DNA of 64,000 bases from Epilithonimonas sp. JDS (GCF_021261315.1 NZ_JAJSAX010000008.1:1-64000); one strand, 5' to 3'; positions 33,507 to 42,358 are shown, counted from the first letter of the stretch. The notes: generated by a model from the letters alone, not told the origin. A program made the numbers and translations.

Positions 33507-34265
33507 CTACAAATCTTTCCCCAAAAAATAAAGTCCCTTCAACGTGTGAAGTCTGTCGCCGATATTGATTTTGTCCGTCAAAGGTTTATAAACGTGGCTT
33601 ACTCCGCCGGTTGCAATCACAAAACAATCATCGTTCACCTCCTCATTAATTCTGTCGATAAAACCTTCCACCATTCCGAGAAAACCGTAAACCATCCCGC
33701 TTTGCATACAACTGATGGTGTCCAATCCAAGAACAGATTTCGGTTTCACTAATTCAATTTCCGGTAGCTGTGCAGTTCCTTGAATCAAACTATTAAGCGA
33801 TGTTACAATTCCCGGCGCAATGATGACACCAAGCGTTTCTCCATTCTCATCAAGACAACTTGCCGTGAGTGCCGTTCCAAAATCAATGATAATTTTCTTC
33901 TTTTCCGGATACAGATTATGGGCTGCAACTAAATTCGCATAGATGTCCGTTCCCATTTGTTTTGATTTGGGAATGACTCCGGAAGGCGTATTTCTGTCAA
34001 CAATAATCGGAATTTTATTGTGAATCTTCTTGATGCCGCTGCTCACGACTTTTGTTAATTGAGGAACGACTGAACCGATGATGATTTTGTCAATTTTCTC
34101 AACCTCAATTTTATAAGTCTGATACAACATCAAAATCTGAACGTACAATTCGTCCGTCGTTTTGTAAGGTTTTGTATTGATGACCCAGGAAATGTCACAA
34201 TTGTCACCATCAAACAATCCAAAGCGGATGTTGGTGTTGCCTATATTGATTACGATGGAATTCAT
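33507..34265 (-). CDS. coaX: Type III pantothenate kinase
   Basis: A 252-residue ASKHA-fold kinase making 4'-phosphopantothenate, the first step of CoA synthesis. The phosphate-1 motif is VINIGNTNIRFGLFDG at the start. IGSVVPQL, TPSGVIPKSKQMGTDIYANL and IIDFGTALTASC carry the catalytic Asp and the pantothenate site. The glycine-rich ATGGVSHV is near the C-terminus. CoaX needs a monovalent cation. coaBC, the next step, lies 10 kb away on the same strand. Confidence 0.95.
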   Translation of the reverse strand: MNSIVINIGNTNIRFGLFDGDNCDISWVINTKPYKTTDELYVQILMLYQTYKIEVEKIDKIIIGSVVPQLTKVVSSGIKKIHNKIPIIVDRNTPSGVIPKSKQMGTDIYANLVAAHNLYPEKKKIIIDFGTALTASCLDENGETLGVIIAPGIVTSLNSLIQGTAQLPEIELVKPKSVLGLDTISCMQSGMVYGFLGMVEGFIDRINEEVNDDCFVIATGGVSHVYKPLTDKINIGDRLHTLKGLYFLGKDL

Positions 34266-34292
34266 AAAACTTTTTAAATTACCAATTTATAA

Positions 34293-34372
34293 AATGTAAC
34301 AGTTTACCAATATCTGAAAATCTTAAAGTCCGTTGTCACCGATACATTGTTAAATTATTACACTGTTACATT
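34293..34372. repeat. Perfect 11-bp inverted repeat bracketing the coaX/M1-peptidase gap
   Basis: AATGTAACAGT (34293-34303) and ACTGTTACATT (34362-34372) lie 58 nt apart, directly after the coaX start region and before the M1 peptidase stop. Function unknown. Confidence 0.5.
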
Positions 34373-34373
34373 A

Positions 34374-36233
34374 TCACTTCACCTCCAGATAATTATCCTC
34401 AGAATTAACATCTGCCAAACGTCCACTGAAATCAATGCCGATTGCTGATAACTGCGCTTTGGTGTAAGGAATTGTAAATGTATATTCCTGCTGTGTCCAA
34501 GCCCAATAAGGTAAAGTTTTGAACGGTCCATAGATATCTTTTGATTTCCAGGTTCTGGTAAGACTTAACGGAATATTGTAATTAACGACCTTTTTATCCT
34601 TAGTCAAAACACTGAAATCAATCGGCATCGGAACGCCGCCTTTATTCACCAAAGTAACTGTGGTAGATTCAGGGTCATATTTGACATTTTTGATGCCGTA
34701 ATCGATGGTTTTTGTCGTGTTGATCCAATAATGCTGAAACCACTTCAAATCCATCCCCGTAACCTGTTGCGCGATGTGGATGAAATCTCTTTCTGTAGGG
34801 TGTTTCATCGCCCATTCGTCGTAATACTTCAGCATAATTCTATTGAGATTTTCCTCTCCGACAATATAGCCGAGCTGAACCAAAAACATTTCACCTTTAA
34901 TATAACTTGCATAAGTGTAAGCCGTTCCGTTGTCGTGATGATCTGCAAGCCAAACCGCAGGCTCTTCTTTTCCGGACTTTGTAAAATTCACATAAGCTCT
35001 GATGGCGTCTGCGAAAGGATTCGGTTTTGACTCCTTTGGTGGGAACAATCTGTATGATACAAAATCTTCTGCGTACTGCGTGAAACCTTCGTCCATCCAA
35101 GGCCTTACGCTTTCGTTTGTAGCCAGCATCTGCTGAAACCAGGAGTGTGCGCCTTCGTGGAACATTAGTCCGCTAAGACCTTCCAAAGTTGTGGCTTCGC
35201 CCAAAACCATGGTACACATGCCGTACTCCATTCCGCCGTCGCCACCTTGGATGAAAGAATAACTTGGCCATTTGTAACGTCCGAAAGTCGCGTTCATCAA
35301 CTGATAATATTTTGTGATGTACGGTTTCATTTCAGACCAGTATTTTGTCTTTTCAGATTTTTGATAAACTAAGAAAACCTTTGGTCCGTCAAGAATTGGA
35401 AAGCTTTCAACGGTGTAATCTCTGTCTGCTGCCCAGGCAAAATCAAGAATGTTTTTGGCTGTCCATTTCCAGGTCACTTTGTTCGAAATATCTTGTTTAA
35501 TAGCTGCATTGCTGTCATAACCTTTCACTTCTGCCGGATTTTCCAGATTTCCGCCGGCTCCGATGACATAATTTTTATCAATTTTGATATTCACTTCGTA
35601 ATCAGAAAACGGGGCGTGGAACTCCCTTCCGATATAATCGAAAGCAGCCCAGCCGTCGTAGTCATACTCTGCAATTTTCGGATACCATTGCGTCATTGTC
35701 ATATCGACACCTTCGCGGTTGTTGCGTCCGGATCTTCTGATCTGCATAGGAATTACTGCATCCCATTCCATTGTGAAAGTGGTGGAAGAATTTGGTTTAA
35801 TGGCTTCTGCCAAATAAACTTTCATAATAGTTCCCTGAATCTCAAATTTCAGATCTTTTCCGTTCTGCTTTATCCAACGGATGTTTTGCGCGCCTTCTTC
35901 ATTCTTAGGAATTTCGGACAATCTGGAAATGACTGTATTCCCAACACGTTTTGCCAATCTGCTGTCCGCATTCACACCTTGACCCGCCACACGCTGGTCC
36001 ATCATAGAACCTGCTTTGAAGGCGTTCCAATACAAATGGAAATACGCCACTCTCAACTCGTCTGGCGAATTGTTTTGATATTGCAAAGTCTGCTTCCCTT
36101 GGTAAGTGAAGTTGGCCGCATCCACATCAATATCCATTTTGTATTTTGCATATTGTTGGGAGTAAGCACTTTGCTGCGCCGAAACGACCAAAGAGAAAAG
36201 AATAAAAACTAAAGAGAATTGCAGTTTTTTCAT
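34374..36233 (-). CDS. Secreted M1 family zinc metallopeptidase
   Basis: A 619-residue protein with a signal peptide (MKKLQFSLVFILFSLVVSAQ). The N-terminal M1 beta-sandwich contains YQGKQTLQYQNNSPDELRVA. The zinc site is HEGAHSWF (HExxH), with the third ligand Glu in the following WMDEGFTQYAED. The substrate-binding exopeptidase motif (normally GxMEN) appears as GGMEYGM. It likely digests peptides in the periplasm or outside the cell. A full promoter lies upstream (36298-36327), and it is transcribed alone. Confidence 0.92.
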   Translation of the reverse strand: MKKLQFSLVFILFSLVVSAQQSAYSQQYAKYKMDIDVDAANFTYQGKQTLQYQNNSPDELRVAYFHLYWNAFKAGSMMDQRVAGQGVNADSRLAKRVGNTVISRLSEIPKNEEGAQNIRWIKQNGKDLKFEIQGTIMKVYLAEAIKPNSSTTFTMEWDAVIPMQIRRSGRNNREGVDMTMTQWYPKIAEYDYDGWAAFDYIGREFHAPFSDYEVNIKIDKNYVIGAGGNLENPAEVKGYDSNAAIKQDISNKVTWKWTAKNILDFAWAADRDYTVESFPILDGPKVFLVYQKSEKTKYWSEMKPYITKYYQLMNATFGRYKWPSYSFIQGGDGGMEYGMCTMVLGEATTLEGLSGLMFHEGAHSWFQQMLATNESVRPWMDEGFTQYAEDFVSYRLFPPKESKPNPFADAIRAYVNFTKSGKEEPAVWLADHHDNGTAYTYASYIKGEMFLVQLGYIVGEENLNRIMLKYYDEWAMKHPTERDFIHIAQQVTGMDLKWFQHYWINTTKTIDYGIKNVKYDPESTTVTLVNKGGVPMPIDFSVLTKDKKVVNYNIPLSLTRTWKSKDIYGPFKTLPYWAWTQQEYTFTIPYTKAQLSAIGIDFSGRLADVNSEDNYLEVK

Positions 36234-36297
36234 AGAATTATTTTTGTGAACCTTTGGAAATTTGACATTCCTAAAGGTTTTCTATTTTTAATTGTCT

Positions 36298-36327
36298 CAA
36301 AAATACTAAGTTTTTGTTGAATGGCAA
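36298..36327 (-). promoter_or_regulatory. Bacteroidota-type promoter of the M1 peptidase gene
   Basis: On the minus strand TTG-N19-TATTTTTG fits the consensus. It gives a 5' leader of roughly 58 nt. Confidence 0.6.
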
Positions 36328-36406
36328 GTGGAAAGGCTTCGAAGGTTGGGTTGTGGTTGGAAATTTTGTAGATTTGATAAACAGCATCAGAAATAACACA
36401 AATATA

Positions 36407-36874
36407 ATGAGACTAATAATAATAACAGCTTGCATTCTATTAAGTAGTTGTAACAAACAAAGTGAAAATATAGATGAAAAAACTGTCCAAATGAGCAATC
36501 ATGAATTAATTAGCCACATCAAATTAGCCATTAATCCCAAGTTTCAGGACTGGGTGTTGTTTAAAAATGGAACTTATATTATTTTTGATGAAGCAAATAC
36601 AATTAAAGACGTAAATAGCGAAGCATTAAAACAAATGAAAGACTTTGGTCCAGTGTACGCTGGAGGTTCTGCAGGAGACTTTGGCATTATAAAATTAAAT
36701 CAAACTGATGGCTGGCTTGTTTCCGGTCACGGTTACGGAATGTACACTTATGTCAATCCTGGAGAATTGAGAACTAAAAATCCAAGCGATTCAGAAATTG
36801 GCTTCTTTGGAAGAAACAAGAGAGATTTAGATAGTAAAAGGCTGGAGATAATTTATGTAAACCGTAAAAAATAA
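36407..36874 (+). CDS. Small lipoprotein of unknown function
   Basis: 155 residues from the ATG at 36407 (MRLIIITACILLSSC, lipobox Cys15). A longer frame upstream to 36314 lacks a signal peptide and overlaps the M1 promoter. The mature part has no motif I recognise. It contains KFQDWVLFKNGTYIIFDE, GSAGDFGIIKLNQTDGWLVS and GHGYGMYTYV, a beta-rich pattern seen in small orphan Bacteroidota lipoproteins. It is alone between the divergent M1 gene and a repeat. Confidence 0.6.
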   Translation: MRLIIITACILLSSCNKQSENIDEKTVQMSNHELISHIKLAINPKFQDWVLFKNGTYIIFDEANTIKDVNSEALKQMKDFGPVYAGGSAGDFGIIKLNQTDGWLVSGHGYGMYTYVNPGELRTKNPSDSEIGFFGRNKRDLDSKRLEIIYVNRKK

Positions 36875-36948
36875 TTTCTCAAGCTATATTTTGATTTGTT
36901 CCAAATGACAAATTGTGTGTAATGATGAATGTTCCTATAAGTTGATTC

Positions 36949-37050
36949 GCAGCCCGAATTGAGTGGAAATCCTTTTTTGCATGTCTAAAGTTCTATTTAA
37001 ACTGAAATCGTCTGCAAAAAAGATTGGGAACGGAAGGCGGAAAAGCTGCC
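36949..37050. repeat. REP-like cruciform repeat, copy B (long inner hairpin)
   Basis: The same outer arms as copy A (GCAGCCCGAATTGAGTGGA and GGGAACGGAAGGCGGAA-AAGCTGCC) enclose a different, longer insert with AATCCTTTTTGCA/TGCAAAAAAGATT arms. The element directly abuts the M14 gene remnant. Together with that remnant it fills most of the 358-bp gap before the GH3 gene; 36875-36948 shows nothing. Confidence 0.7.
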
Positions 37051-37056
37051 CAAATT

Positions 37057-37155
37057 CTAATTAATCCTAAAAACCGGATAAAGCCGATGCATTTTCTCGT
37101 AGTATTCGGAATGTTTGTAAATCCAATCCAGTTGCGCTTAGCCGTCTTGAGCAAA
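37057..37155 (-). pseudogene. Remnant of the 3' end of an M14 carboxypeptidase gene
   Basis: On the minus strand the last 32 codons of the intact M14 gene (52673-52768) are repeated, with 10 mismatches in 96 nt counted by hand. The frame reads AQDG-stop-AQLDWIYKHSEYYEKM then HRLYPVFRIN-stop, against AQDGDAQLDWVYKHSNYYEK then THRLYPIFRIN in the gene. An internal TAA and a 1-nt deletion just upstream make it non-coding. The rest of the gene is absent. The GH3 gene starts 78 nt further on, in the opposite direction. Confidence 0.85.
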
Positions 37156-37232
37156 TTTCGAAAATAAACGGGATTTCCAAAAACAAAAATCAAATCATTT
37201 TCCATTCCCAAAAATTGTTATATTTGTGAAGA

Positions 37233-38750
37233 ATGGCAACCAAAGCTTTATTTAATACCGTCGTCAATTGGTTTATCCGTCAGCGGATAGATCAAATTGA
37301 GCATTTCAAACAGAATCCAGTGGAAACACAGGAGGGTTTGTTGTTCTCCCAACTCTTCAATGCGGAAGAAACCGAGTACGGGATGAAGTACGGGTTCAGT
37401 TCCATTTCCAATTACAAAGATTTCCGGAAAAAAGTACCGATCGTCTGCTACGAAGACTTTGAACCATACATAGAAAAAGCACGTCAGGGACAAAAAGATG
37501 TCTTCTGGCCGGGCGTTATAAAACAATTTGCAAAATCCTCCGGAACTACAAATGCGAAAAGTAAGTACATTCCTATTACCGCAGAAAGTCTGGAAGATTG
37601 TCATTACAAAGCGGGAAAAGATTTAATCTCAATTTACGTCAATAACCATCCTGAGAGCGAGCTCTTCCAGCATAAAAACCTTCGTTTGGGCGGAAGTGCA
37701 GAGATGTATCAGGATTTCAATACCAAATTTGGAGATTTGTCAGCCATATTGATTGAGAACCTTCCGTTTTGGGTGGAGATCATCAACACGCCAAGCAAAA
37801 AAACTTCGTTGATGTCCGAATGGGAAAGCAAGATGAAAGCTATTATCGGAGAAGTGAAGAACGAAGATGTGGGAAGTCTCACAGGTGTTCCGAGCTGGAT
37901 GATGGTGTTGCTGCAAAGGACTTTACAGGAGACTGGCAAAGATGCAATCTCTGAACTTTGGCCAAATCTGGAAGTGTTCTTCCACGGCGGCATCAGCTTC
38001 AAACCTTATAAAAATCAATACGAAGAAATTATCGGTAAAAAAATCCGATACTACGAAATCTACAATGCTTCCGAAGGATTTTTTGCCATTCAGGATCAGG
38101 CAGGAAGCGACGAAATGCTGCTAATGCTGGATTACGGCATCTTCTACGAATTTATTCCGATGGATCTTTACTATGCAGGAATCCGTGAGGCAATTCCGAT
38201 TCAGGAGGTTGAGATTAATAAAAATTACGCAGTCGTGATCACCACCAATGGCGGACTTTGGCGTTATTTGATAGGAGATACAGTTAAGTTTACATCCATA
38301 AATCCTTACAGAATCAAAATCTCCGGAAGAACAAAACATTACATCAATGCCTTTGGCGAAGAACTGATGATCGATAATGTAGAAACTGCTCTGAAAATTG
38401 CTTGTGAACATATGGATGCCAGCATATCCGACTACACAGGTGCACCGGTTTTTATGACCAACACAAGCAAAGGCTGCCACGAGTGGATCTTCGAATTTAC
38501 AAAACACCCGAATTGTCTTGAGGAATTCACAGAAGTCTTTGACAGAACCCTCAAAACATTAAACTCCGATTACGAAGCCAAACGCTACAATGATATTACA
38601 TTAAGATGTCCGATCGTCCACGCCGCAAAACCAAACTTATTTTACGAATGGATGGCAAGCCGCGGAAAACTCGGCGGTCAGAACAAAGTGCCGAGGCTGA
38701 GCAACGACAGACAATATATCGATCCGCTTCTTATTCTTAACGCTCAGTAA
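37233..38750 (+). CDS. GH3 family acyl-adenylate/amidotransferase-like protein
   Basis: A 505-residue member of the GH3 (auxin-responsive promoter) family, ANL-fold enzymes that in plants conjugate acyl acids to amino acids. The ATP-binding motif AKSSGTTNAKSKYIP (about 97-111), the second motif YNASEGFFAIQ and the C-terminal hinge SGRTKHYINAFGEELM with the catalytic-type lysine region are intact. Bacterial GH3 substrates are unknown. TATATTTG (37219-37226) ends only 6 nt before the ATG, so the mRNA may have almost no leader. Transcribed alone or with the thioredoxin-like gene 36 nt downstream. Confidence 0.9.
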   Translation: MATKALFNTVVNWFIRQRIDQIEHFKQNPVETQEGLLFSQLFNAEETEYGMKYGFSSISNYKDFRKKVPIVCYEDFEPYIEKARQGQKDVFWPGVIKQFAKSSGTTNAKSKYIPITAESLEDCHYKAGKDLISIYVNNHPESELFQHKNLRLGGSAEMYQDFNTKFGDLSAILIENLPFWVEIINTPSKKTSLMSEWESKMKAIIGEVKNEDVGSLTGVPSWMMVLLQRTLQETGKDAISELWPNLEVFFHGGISFKPYKNQYEEIIGKKIRYYEIYNASEGFFAIQDQAGSDEMLLMLDYGIFYEFIPMDLYYAGIREAIPIQEVEINKNYAVVITTNGGLWRYLIGDTVKFTSINPYRIKISGRTKHYINAFGEELMIDNVETALKIACEHMDASISDYTGAPVFMTNTSKGCHEWIFEFTKHPNCLEEFTEVFDRTLKTLNSDYEAKRYNDITLRCPIVHAAKPNLFYEWMASRGKLGGQNKVPRLSNDRQYIDPLLILNAQ

Positions 38751-38786
38751 ACGCTTTTTAATCAAATTATTTTATAAATTAGTGGA

Positions 38787-39950
38787 ATGAAAAAATTACT
38801 TTCCGCTCTATTCCTGCTTTCATCCCTGATCTATTTCTCACAAGGGATTGTTTTTGAAAATTCTGACTTCAAAAGTTCATTAGCAAAAGCAAAAAAAGAA
38901 AACAAACTGATCTTTTTGGACGCTTACACTAGCTGGTGCGGACCGTGCAAACTGATGGCAAAAAACATCTTTACTCAAAAATCCGTTGGCGATACTTACA
39001 ATGCACGTTTTGTGAATGCTAAGATCGATATGGAAAAAGGCGAAGGAATAGAATTGGCTAAAAAGTTCAAGGTCAATGCGTATCCGACTTATCTTTTTAT
39101 TGATGGAAACGGAGAAGTAGTGCACAGGACTTTGGGGTATGTAGAAGAAAAAGATTTCCTGCAGTTTGCTAAAGACGCCGAAGATCCAACCAGAAGAATC
39201 GGTGCTTTGAAAAAGCAATTTGAAGCTGGTGAGAAAAGTCCTGAATTCCTTAAAAATCTGGCAAATCTGACAATCTACACAGAACCTGAATTCACGGCGA
39301 AAGTTTTAGACAGATATTTCGCTGATAAAAAAGCTTTCGATAAAGAGGATGTCGGTCTTTTGTTACAAGCCATTAAAAATACTGAATCTCCACTCTATAA
39401 AACTTTTGAAGCGAAAAAGGCGGATGTTATTGCTGTTGTTTCCGAGGATTCATACAACAAAATCAACAAAGATCTAAAGCTTAGTACGATTACGACCAAA
39501 GCTTATAATAAAGAAACTAAATCTTATAATGAAACTTACCTACTCACAGAAGCTGAGAAAGTTGTAGGAAAAACCGAAGCTGAAAAATATGTATTAAGAC
39601 AAAAAGCTGGCAACGCCTTCAGAAACAAAGATATTCCTACCTACGAAAAGCTAATGCTGGAAATTTATAAGGATTATGCATCAGCTTCCTCTGGCGCGCT
39701 CAATTCTGCAGCCTGGAATTTCTTCGAGAATGTGGATACAAAATCATCTTTGGAAACTGCCGTTTTATGGTCTAAAGAATCGATTAAAAAAGACGAAAAT
39801 TATGCTTTTACAGATACTTTGGCCAATCTTTACAAAAAACTTGGAGATAAAGCGAATGCAAAATTGTGGGCACAAAAATCCATAGAACTAGCCAAAAAAT
39901 CTGGCGAAGATTACGAAGACACAGAGAAACTGTTGAATAGAATTAAGTAA
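38787..39950 (+). CDS. Secreted thioredoxin-fold protein with helical C-terminal domain
   Basis: A 387-residue protein. A signal peptide (MKKLLSALFLLSSLIYFSQG) is followed by a thioredoxin-like domain (about 21-130) with the redox motif SWCGPCKLM (Cys51, Cys54) and a cis-Pro in NAYPTYLFI. The remaining 250 residues are helical and TPR-like, with the last 60 (AVLWSKESIKKDENY ... LGDKANAKLWAQKSIELAKK) clearly TPR. It probably acts as a periplasmic thiol reductase or chaperone. Similar DUF255/thioredoxin_7-type proteins are frequent in Chryseobacterium. Confidence 0.88.
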   Translation: MKKLLSALFLLSSLIYFSQGIVFENSDFKSSLAKAKKENKLIFLDAYTSWCGPCKLMAKNIFTQKSVGDTYNARFVNAKIDMEKGEGIELAKKFKVNAYPTYLFIDGNGEVVHRTLGYVEEKDFLQFAKDAEDPTRRIGALKKQFEAGEKSPEFLKNLANLTIYTEPEFTAKVLDRYFADKKAFDKEDVGLLLQAIKNTESPLYKTFEAKKADVIAVVSEDSYNKINKDLKLSTITTKAYNKETKSYNETYLLTEAEKVVGKTEAEKYVLRQKAGNAFRNKDIPTYEKLMLEIYKDYASASSGALNSAAWNFFENVDTKSSLETAVLWSKESIKKDENYAFTDTLANLYKKLGDKANAKLWAQKSIELAKKSGEDYEDTEKLLNRIK

Positions 39951-39951
39951 A

Positions 39952-40234
39952 TTACAAGCCGAGAGTGTTTTCCCATTTGTGGAAACCAAAAACAACGATC
40001 CTTTCCTTTTCTACAATATAAATAATTGAATAGCCTTTATATATTAATTCCCTAATATTTTGGTCGTCAAAAAATTTACTTTGCTTGTTTTTTATAAGGC
40101 ATTTCTTTTAGTTTTTTTAACTCTGAAAAAATTGCGCTTTTAAAATTTTTAGCAGCTTTTGGCTTGTCTAAAGAAATGTATTGAATTTGCTTTTCTAATT
40201 TCGCACGAAATTCAGTTGTTGTTTCGATTTTCAT
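39952..40234 (-). pseudogene. ParE/RelE-type toxin gene, frameshifted
   Basis: The start at 40234 overlaps the antitoxin stop (ATGA). The frame reads MKIETTTEFRAKLEKQIQYI ... KLKEMPYKKQAK and stops at 40076-40078. One base over, the frame continues as NKQSKFFDDQNIRELIYKGY then SIIYIVEKERIVVFGFHKWE, ending at 39952. Together they make a typical 93-residue ParE fold protein. The break is in an A6 run (T6 at 40088-40093 on plus), where five would restore the frame. Either the toxin is dead or this is a sequencing error. Confidence 0.75.
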
Positions 40235-40458
40235 TCCTTAGGGAAAAGAGCATTCATTTCTTTTTCAAAATCATCAATGCTCAGGAGTTTTGTTTCTCCA
40301 TTTTTATAGGCTTTATAATCTGCATGCAGCTCTTCTTTCACTTGATCATATTTGGGATTTTCATCAATAATCTCCAGATCTTTTTTGGAAAATTTTTCTA
40401 AAACCTTCAGTAATTCTTCCTTTATTTCTTGACTGTATTGTAACGTAAGCGTTTGCAT
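40231..40458 (-). CDS. Antitoxin of a ParE/RelE-type toxin-antitoxin pair
   Basis: 75 residues from the ATG at 40458 (MQTLTLQYSQEIKEELLKVL); a longer in-frame start upstream would run through the promoter. It has no clear DNA-binding fold. The sequence is helical and acidic with IDDFEKEMNALFPKE at the C-terminus, the part that usually wraps the toxin. TAACTTTG on the minus strand (40476-40483) is a -7 box 17 nt before the ATG. The 4-nt overlap with the toxin gene is classic. Antitoxin identity is inferred from size, order and overlap. Confidence 0.65.
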   Translation of the reverse strand: MQTLTLQYSQEIKEELLKVLEKFSKKDLEIIDENPKYDQVKEELHADYKAYKNGETKLLSIDDFEKEMNALFPKE

Positions 40459-40475
40459 AGCAGATATATTTACAT

Positions 40476-40483
40476 CAAAGTTA
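40476..40483 (-). promoter_or_regulatory. Candidate -7 box of the toxin-antitoxin pair
   Basis: TAACTTTG on the minus strand, 17 nt upstream of the antitoxin ATG. No well-spaced -33 box. Confidence 0.4.
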
Positions 40484-40607
40484 ATTAATTTTTTCTTTTG
40501 AAATTTTTCAATTCTATGAAAACGAATTTTGTAAGAAATAACTTTTTGTTCGAAAAGCCACAGAGTGGTCAACAGTTGGTAGAAAAATAATTATCATTTA
40601 AAGCACA

Positions 40608-40620
40608 GCTCCAGAGGAGC
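40608..40620. repeat. 13-bp palindrome GCTCC-AGA-GGAGC (P2-type)
   Basis: Same shape (5-bp arms, 3-nt centre) as the palindromes at 59380-59392, 59446-59458 and 63143-63155. It lies between recN and the antitoxin gene. Confidence 0.5.
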
Positions 40621-40651
40621 GACCAATAGCAAAAATCTCAAAAAAAATTCC

Positions 40652-42301
40652 TTACCCGATCAACTCTTTCGCCTGAGAAATAGCCGCTTCAGTAATCTTA
40701 GAACCAGAAATCAACTGAGCAATTTCGTTCAGTTTTTCTTCTTCGGAAAGGCTGACGATGGTGGTTTTGGTGATTCCGTTTTCATCAAATTTTACCACCT
40801 TGTAATTCTCGTTGCCTTTCGCTGCGACTTGCGCTAAATGTGTAATAACGATGAGCTGAAGATCCTGAGACATTTCCTGCATCAGTTTCCCCATTTCTTC
40901 GGCAATTCGGCCGGAAACGCCTGTGTCGATTTCGTCAAGAATCAAGGTTGGAAGATCATTATTCTCTGCCATTATTTTTTTGATGGCCAGCATAACTCTT
41001 GATCTTTCTCCGCCGGAAACAGCACTTTGAATTGGTTTCAATGGAAAACCGGAATTAGCTTGGAATAAGATCTGAATATTATTTTTCCCGTGAAGATTGT
41101 AAGCTGAAGATTCTGACAAATCAATTTTTAAAATAGCTTTTTCAAGACCTAATTTTGAAAAGATTTGTTTTGCCTGATTTTCTAATGCTCCGGAAAATTT
41201 AGATCTGTTTTCTGATAATTTTTTGCTTAATGCCTGAAGTTCTTTTTCAATCAGTTTAAGATTTTTCTCTTTTTCTTCGATTTGATTTTCAATCGTTTCC
41301 AAAGAATTTTGACTTGCGGACAATTCTTCCCGGATTTCCAAAAGTCCATCAATGTCATTCACCTGATGTTTCAAGAAAAGTGAATTTAATCGGTTGACAG
41401 TTGTCAACAATGCCTGCAAAAGATTGGGATCAATTTCCAGATTTTCTGCTTTATTTTCGATTTCGATATTGATGTCTTTCAGCTCCAGATAAGTCGTTTC
41501 CAGGCGTTGGCTTAGGTCCTGATAATCTGTAGAAAGTTCGGAAAGTTTGGCGATTTTATTTTTAGCATCAAAAAGTCCGGACAAGATTCCGAAATCTTCC
41601 TGATTTAATTTTGAAAGTATTTCTGAAAGATATTCACTGATTTGTCCTGCATTTTCCTGCGTATTCAATTGATTTTGAATTTCTTCAAAATCCAGATCGT
41701 CCAGTTGCATTTCTTCTAGTTCTGCAAGAAGGAAATTTTTGTAATCAGATTCTTTGTTATTTTCCGCCAGTGCTGATTTCAGTTGTTCGATTTCTCTTTT
41801 CGTGGTCTGATAACCAATGTAATGGTTTTGATAATCAGAAAGTAACGATTTGTTTCTTGCTAATCCATCAAGAATTCCAAACTGGAATTGCTCGGTGAAA
41901 AGATCAGATGTTTCGAATTGGGAATGAATGTCAATCAATCTCGAAGATAATTCCTTTAAAACATCCAGCGTTACAGGAACATCATTGATAAAAGCCCTTG
42001 ATTTTCCACCGGAGGAAATCTCTCTTCTGATAATCGTTTGCTCTTCGAAATCCAGATCTTTTTCTTCGAAGAAATCTTTGAAATTTTCACTGATTTGGAA
42101 TTCGGTTTCTACGATGCTTTTGGCGTCCGACTTTGCAAAGGATTTGGCGTCGGCTCTTTCGCCCATTATCAGACGTAATGCGCCGAGGATAATGGATTTT
42201 CCGGCTCCGGTTTCTCCTGTAATGACCTGAAGACCTTTCCTGAGATCGATCTCAAGGGTGTCAATTAATGCAAAATTCTGAATAAAAATTCTTGAAAGCA
42301 C
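40652..42301 (-). CDS. recN: DNA repair protein RecN
   Basis: A 549-residue SMC-like ATPase that gathers DNA ends in double-strand break repair. Walker A is GETGAGKS at 29-36. A central coiled coil spans about 150-370. The ABC signature is SAVSGGERSRVMLAIK. Walker B is LPTLILDEIDTGVSG, followed by the switch His in QLIVITHLAQVAA. The length is normal. It is the last gene of the rpoZ-coaBC-DUF4835-recN series. A REP-like repeat (copy C) lies between it and DUF4835. Confidence 0.95.
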   Translation of the reverse strand: MLSRIFIQNFALIDTLEIDLRKGLQVITGETGAGKSIILGALRLIMGERADAKSFAKSDAKSIVETEFQISENFKDFFEEKDLDFEEQTIIRREISSGGKSRAFINDVPVTLDVLKELSSRLIDIHSQFETSDLFTEQFQFGILDGLARNKSLLSDYQNHYIGYQTTKREIEQLKSALAENNKESDYKNFLLAELEEMQLDDLDFEEIQNQLNTQENAGQISEYLSEILSKLNQEDFGILSGLFDAKNKIAKLSELSTDYQDLSQRLETTYLELKDINIEIENKAENLEIDPNLLQALLTTVNRLNSLFLKHQVNDIDGLLEIREELSASQNSLETIENQIEEKEKNLKLIEKELQALSKKLSENRSKFSGALENQAKQIFSKLGLEKAILKIDLSESSAYNLHGKNNIQILFQANSGFPLKPIQSAVSGGERSRVMLAIKKIMAENNDLPTLILDEIDTGVSGRIAEEMGKLMQEMSQDLQLIVITHLAQVAAKGNENYKVVKFDENGITKTTIVSLSEEEKLNEIAQLISGSKITEAAISQAKELIG

Positions 42302-42358
42302 GAAATTCTTTTTTTACAACTAAATTATTTACTTAAGGTTGATTTGAAGACAAAACCC

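Noticed and set aside
35493-36212. A 239-residue open frame on the plus strand
   Set aside because: It is antisense to the M1 peptidase, with no signal, motif or promoter. It is a shadow frame.
36993-37211. A 72-residue minus-strand frame starting MGMENDLIFVFGNPVYF
   Set aside because: It is the wrong frame through the M14 remnant and repeat copy B. The correct frame shows the carboxypeptidase tail with a stop codon.
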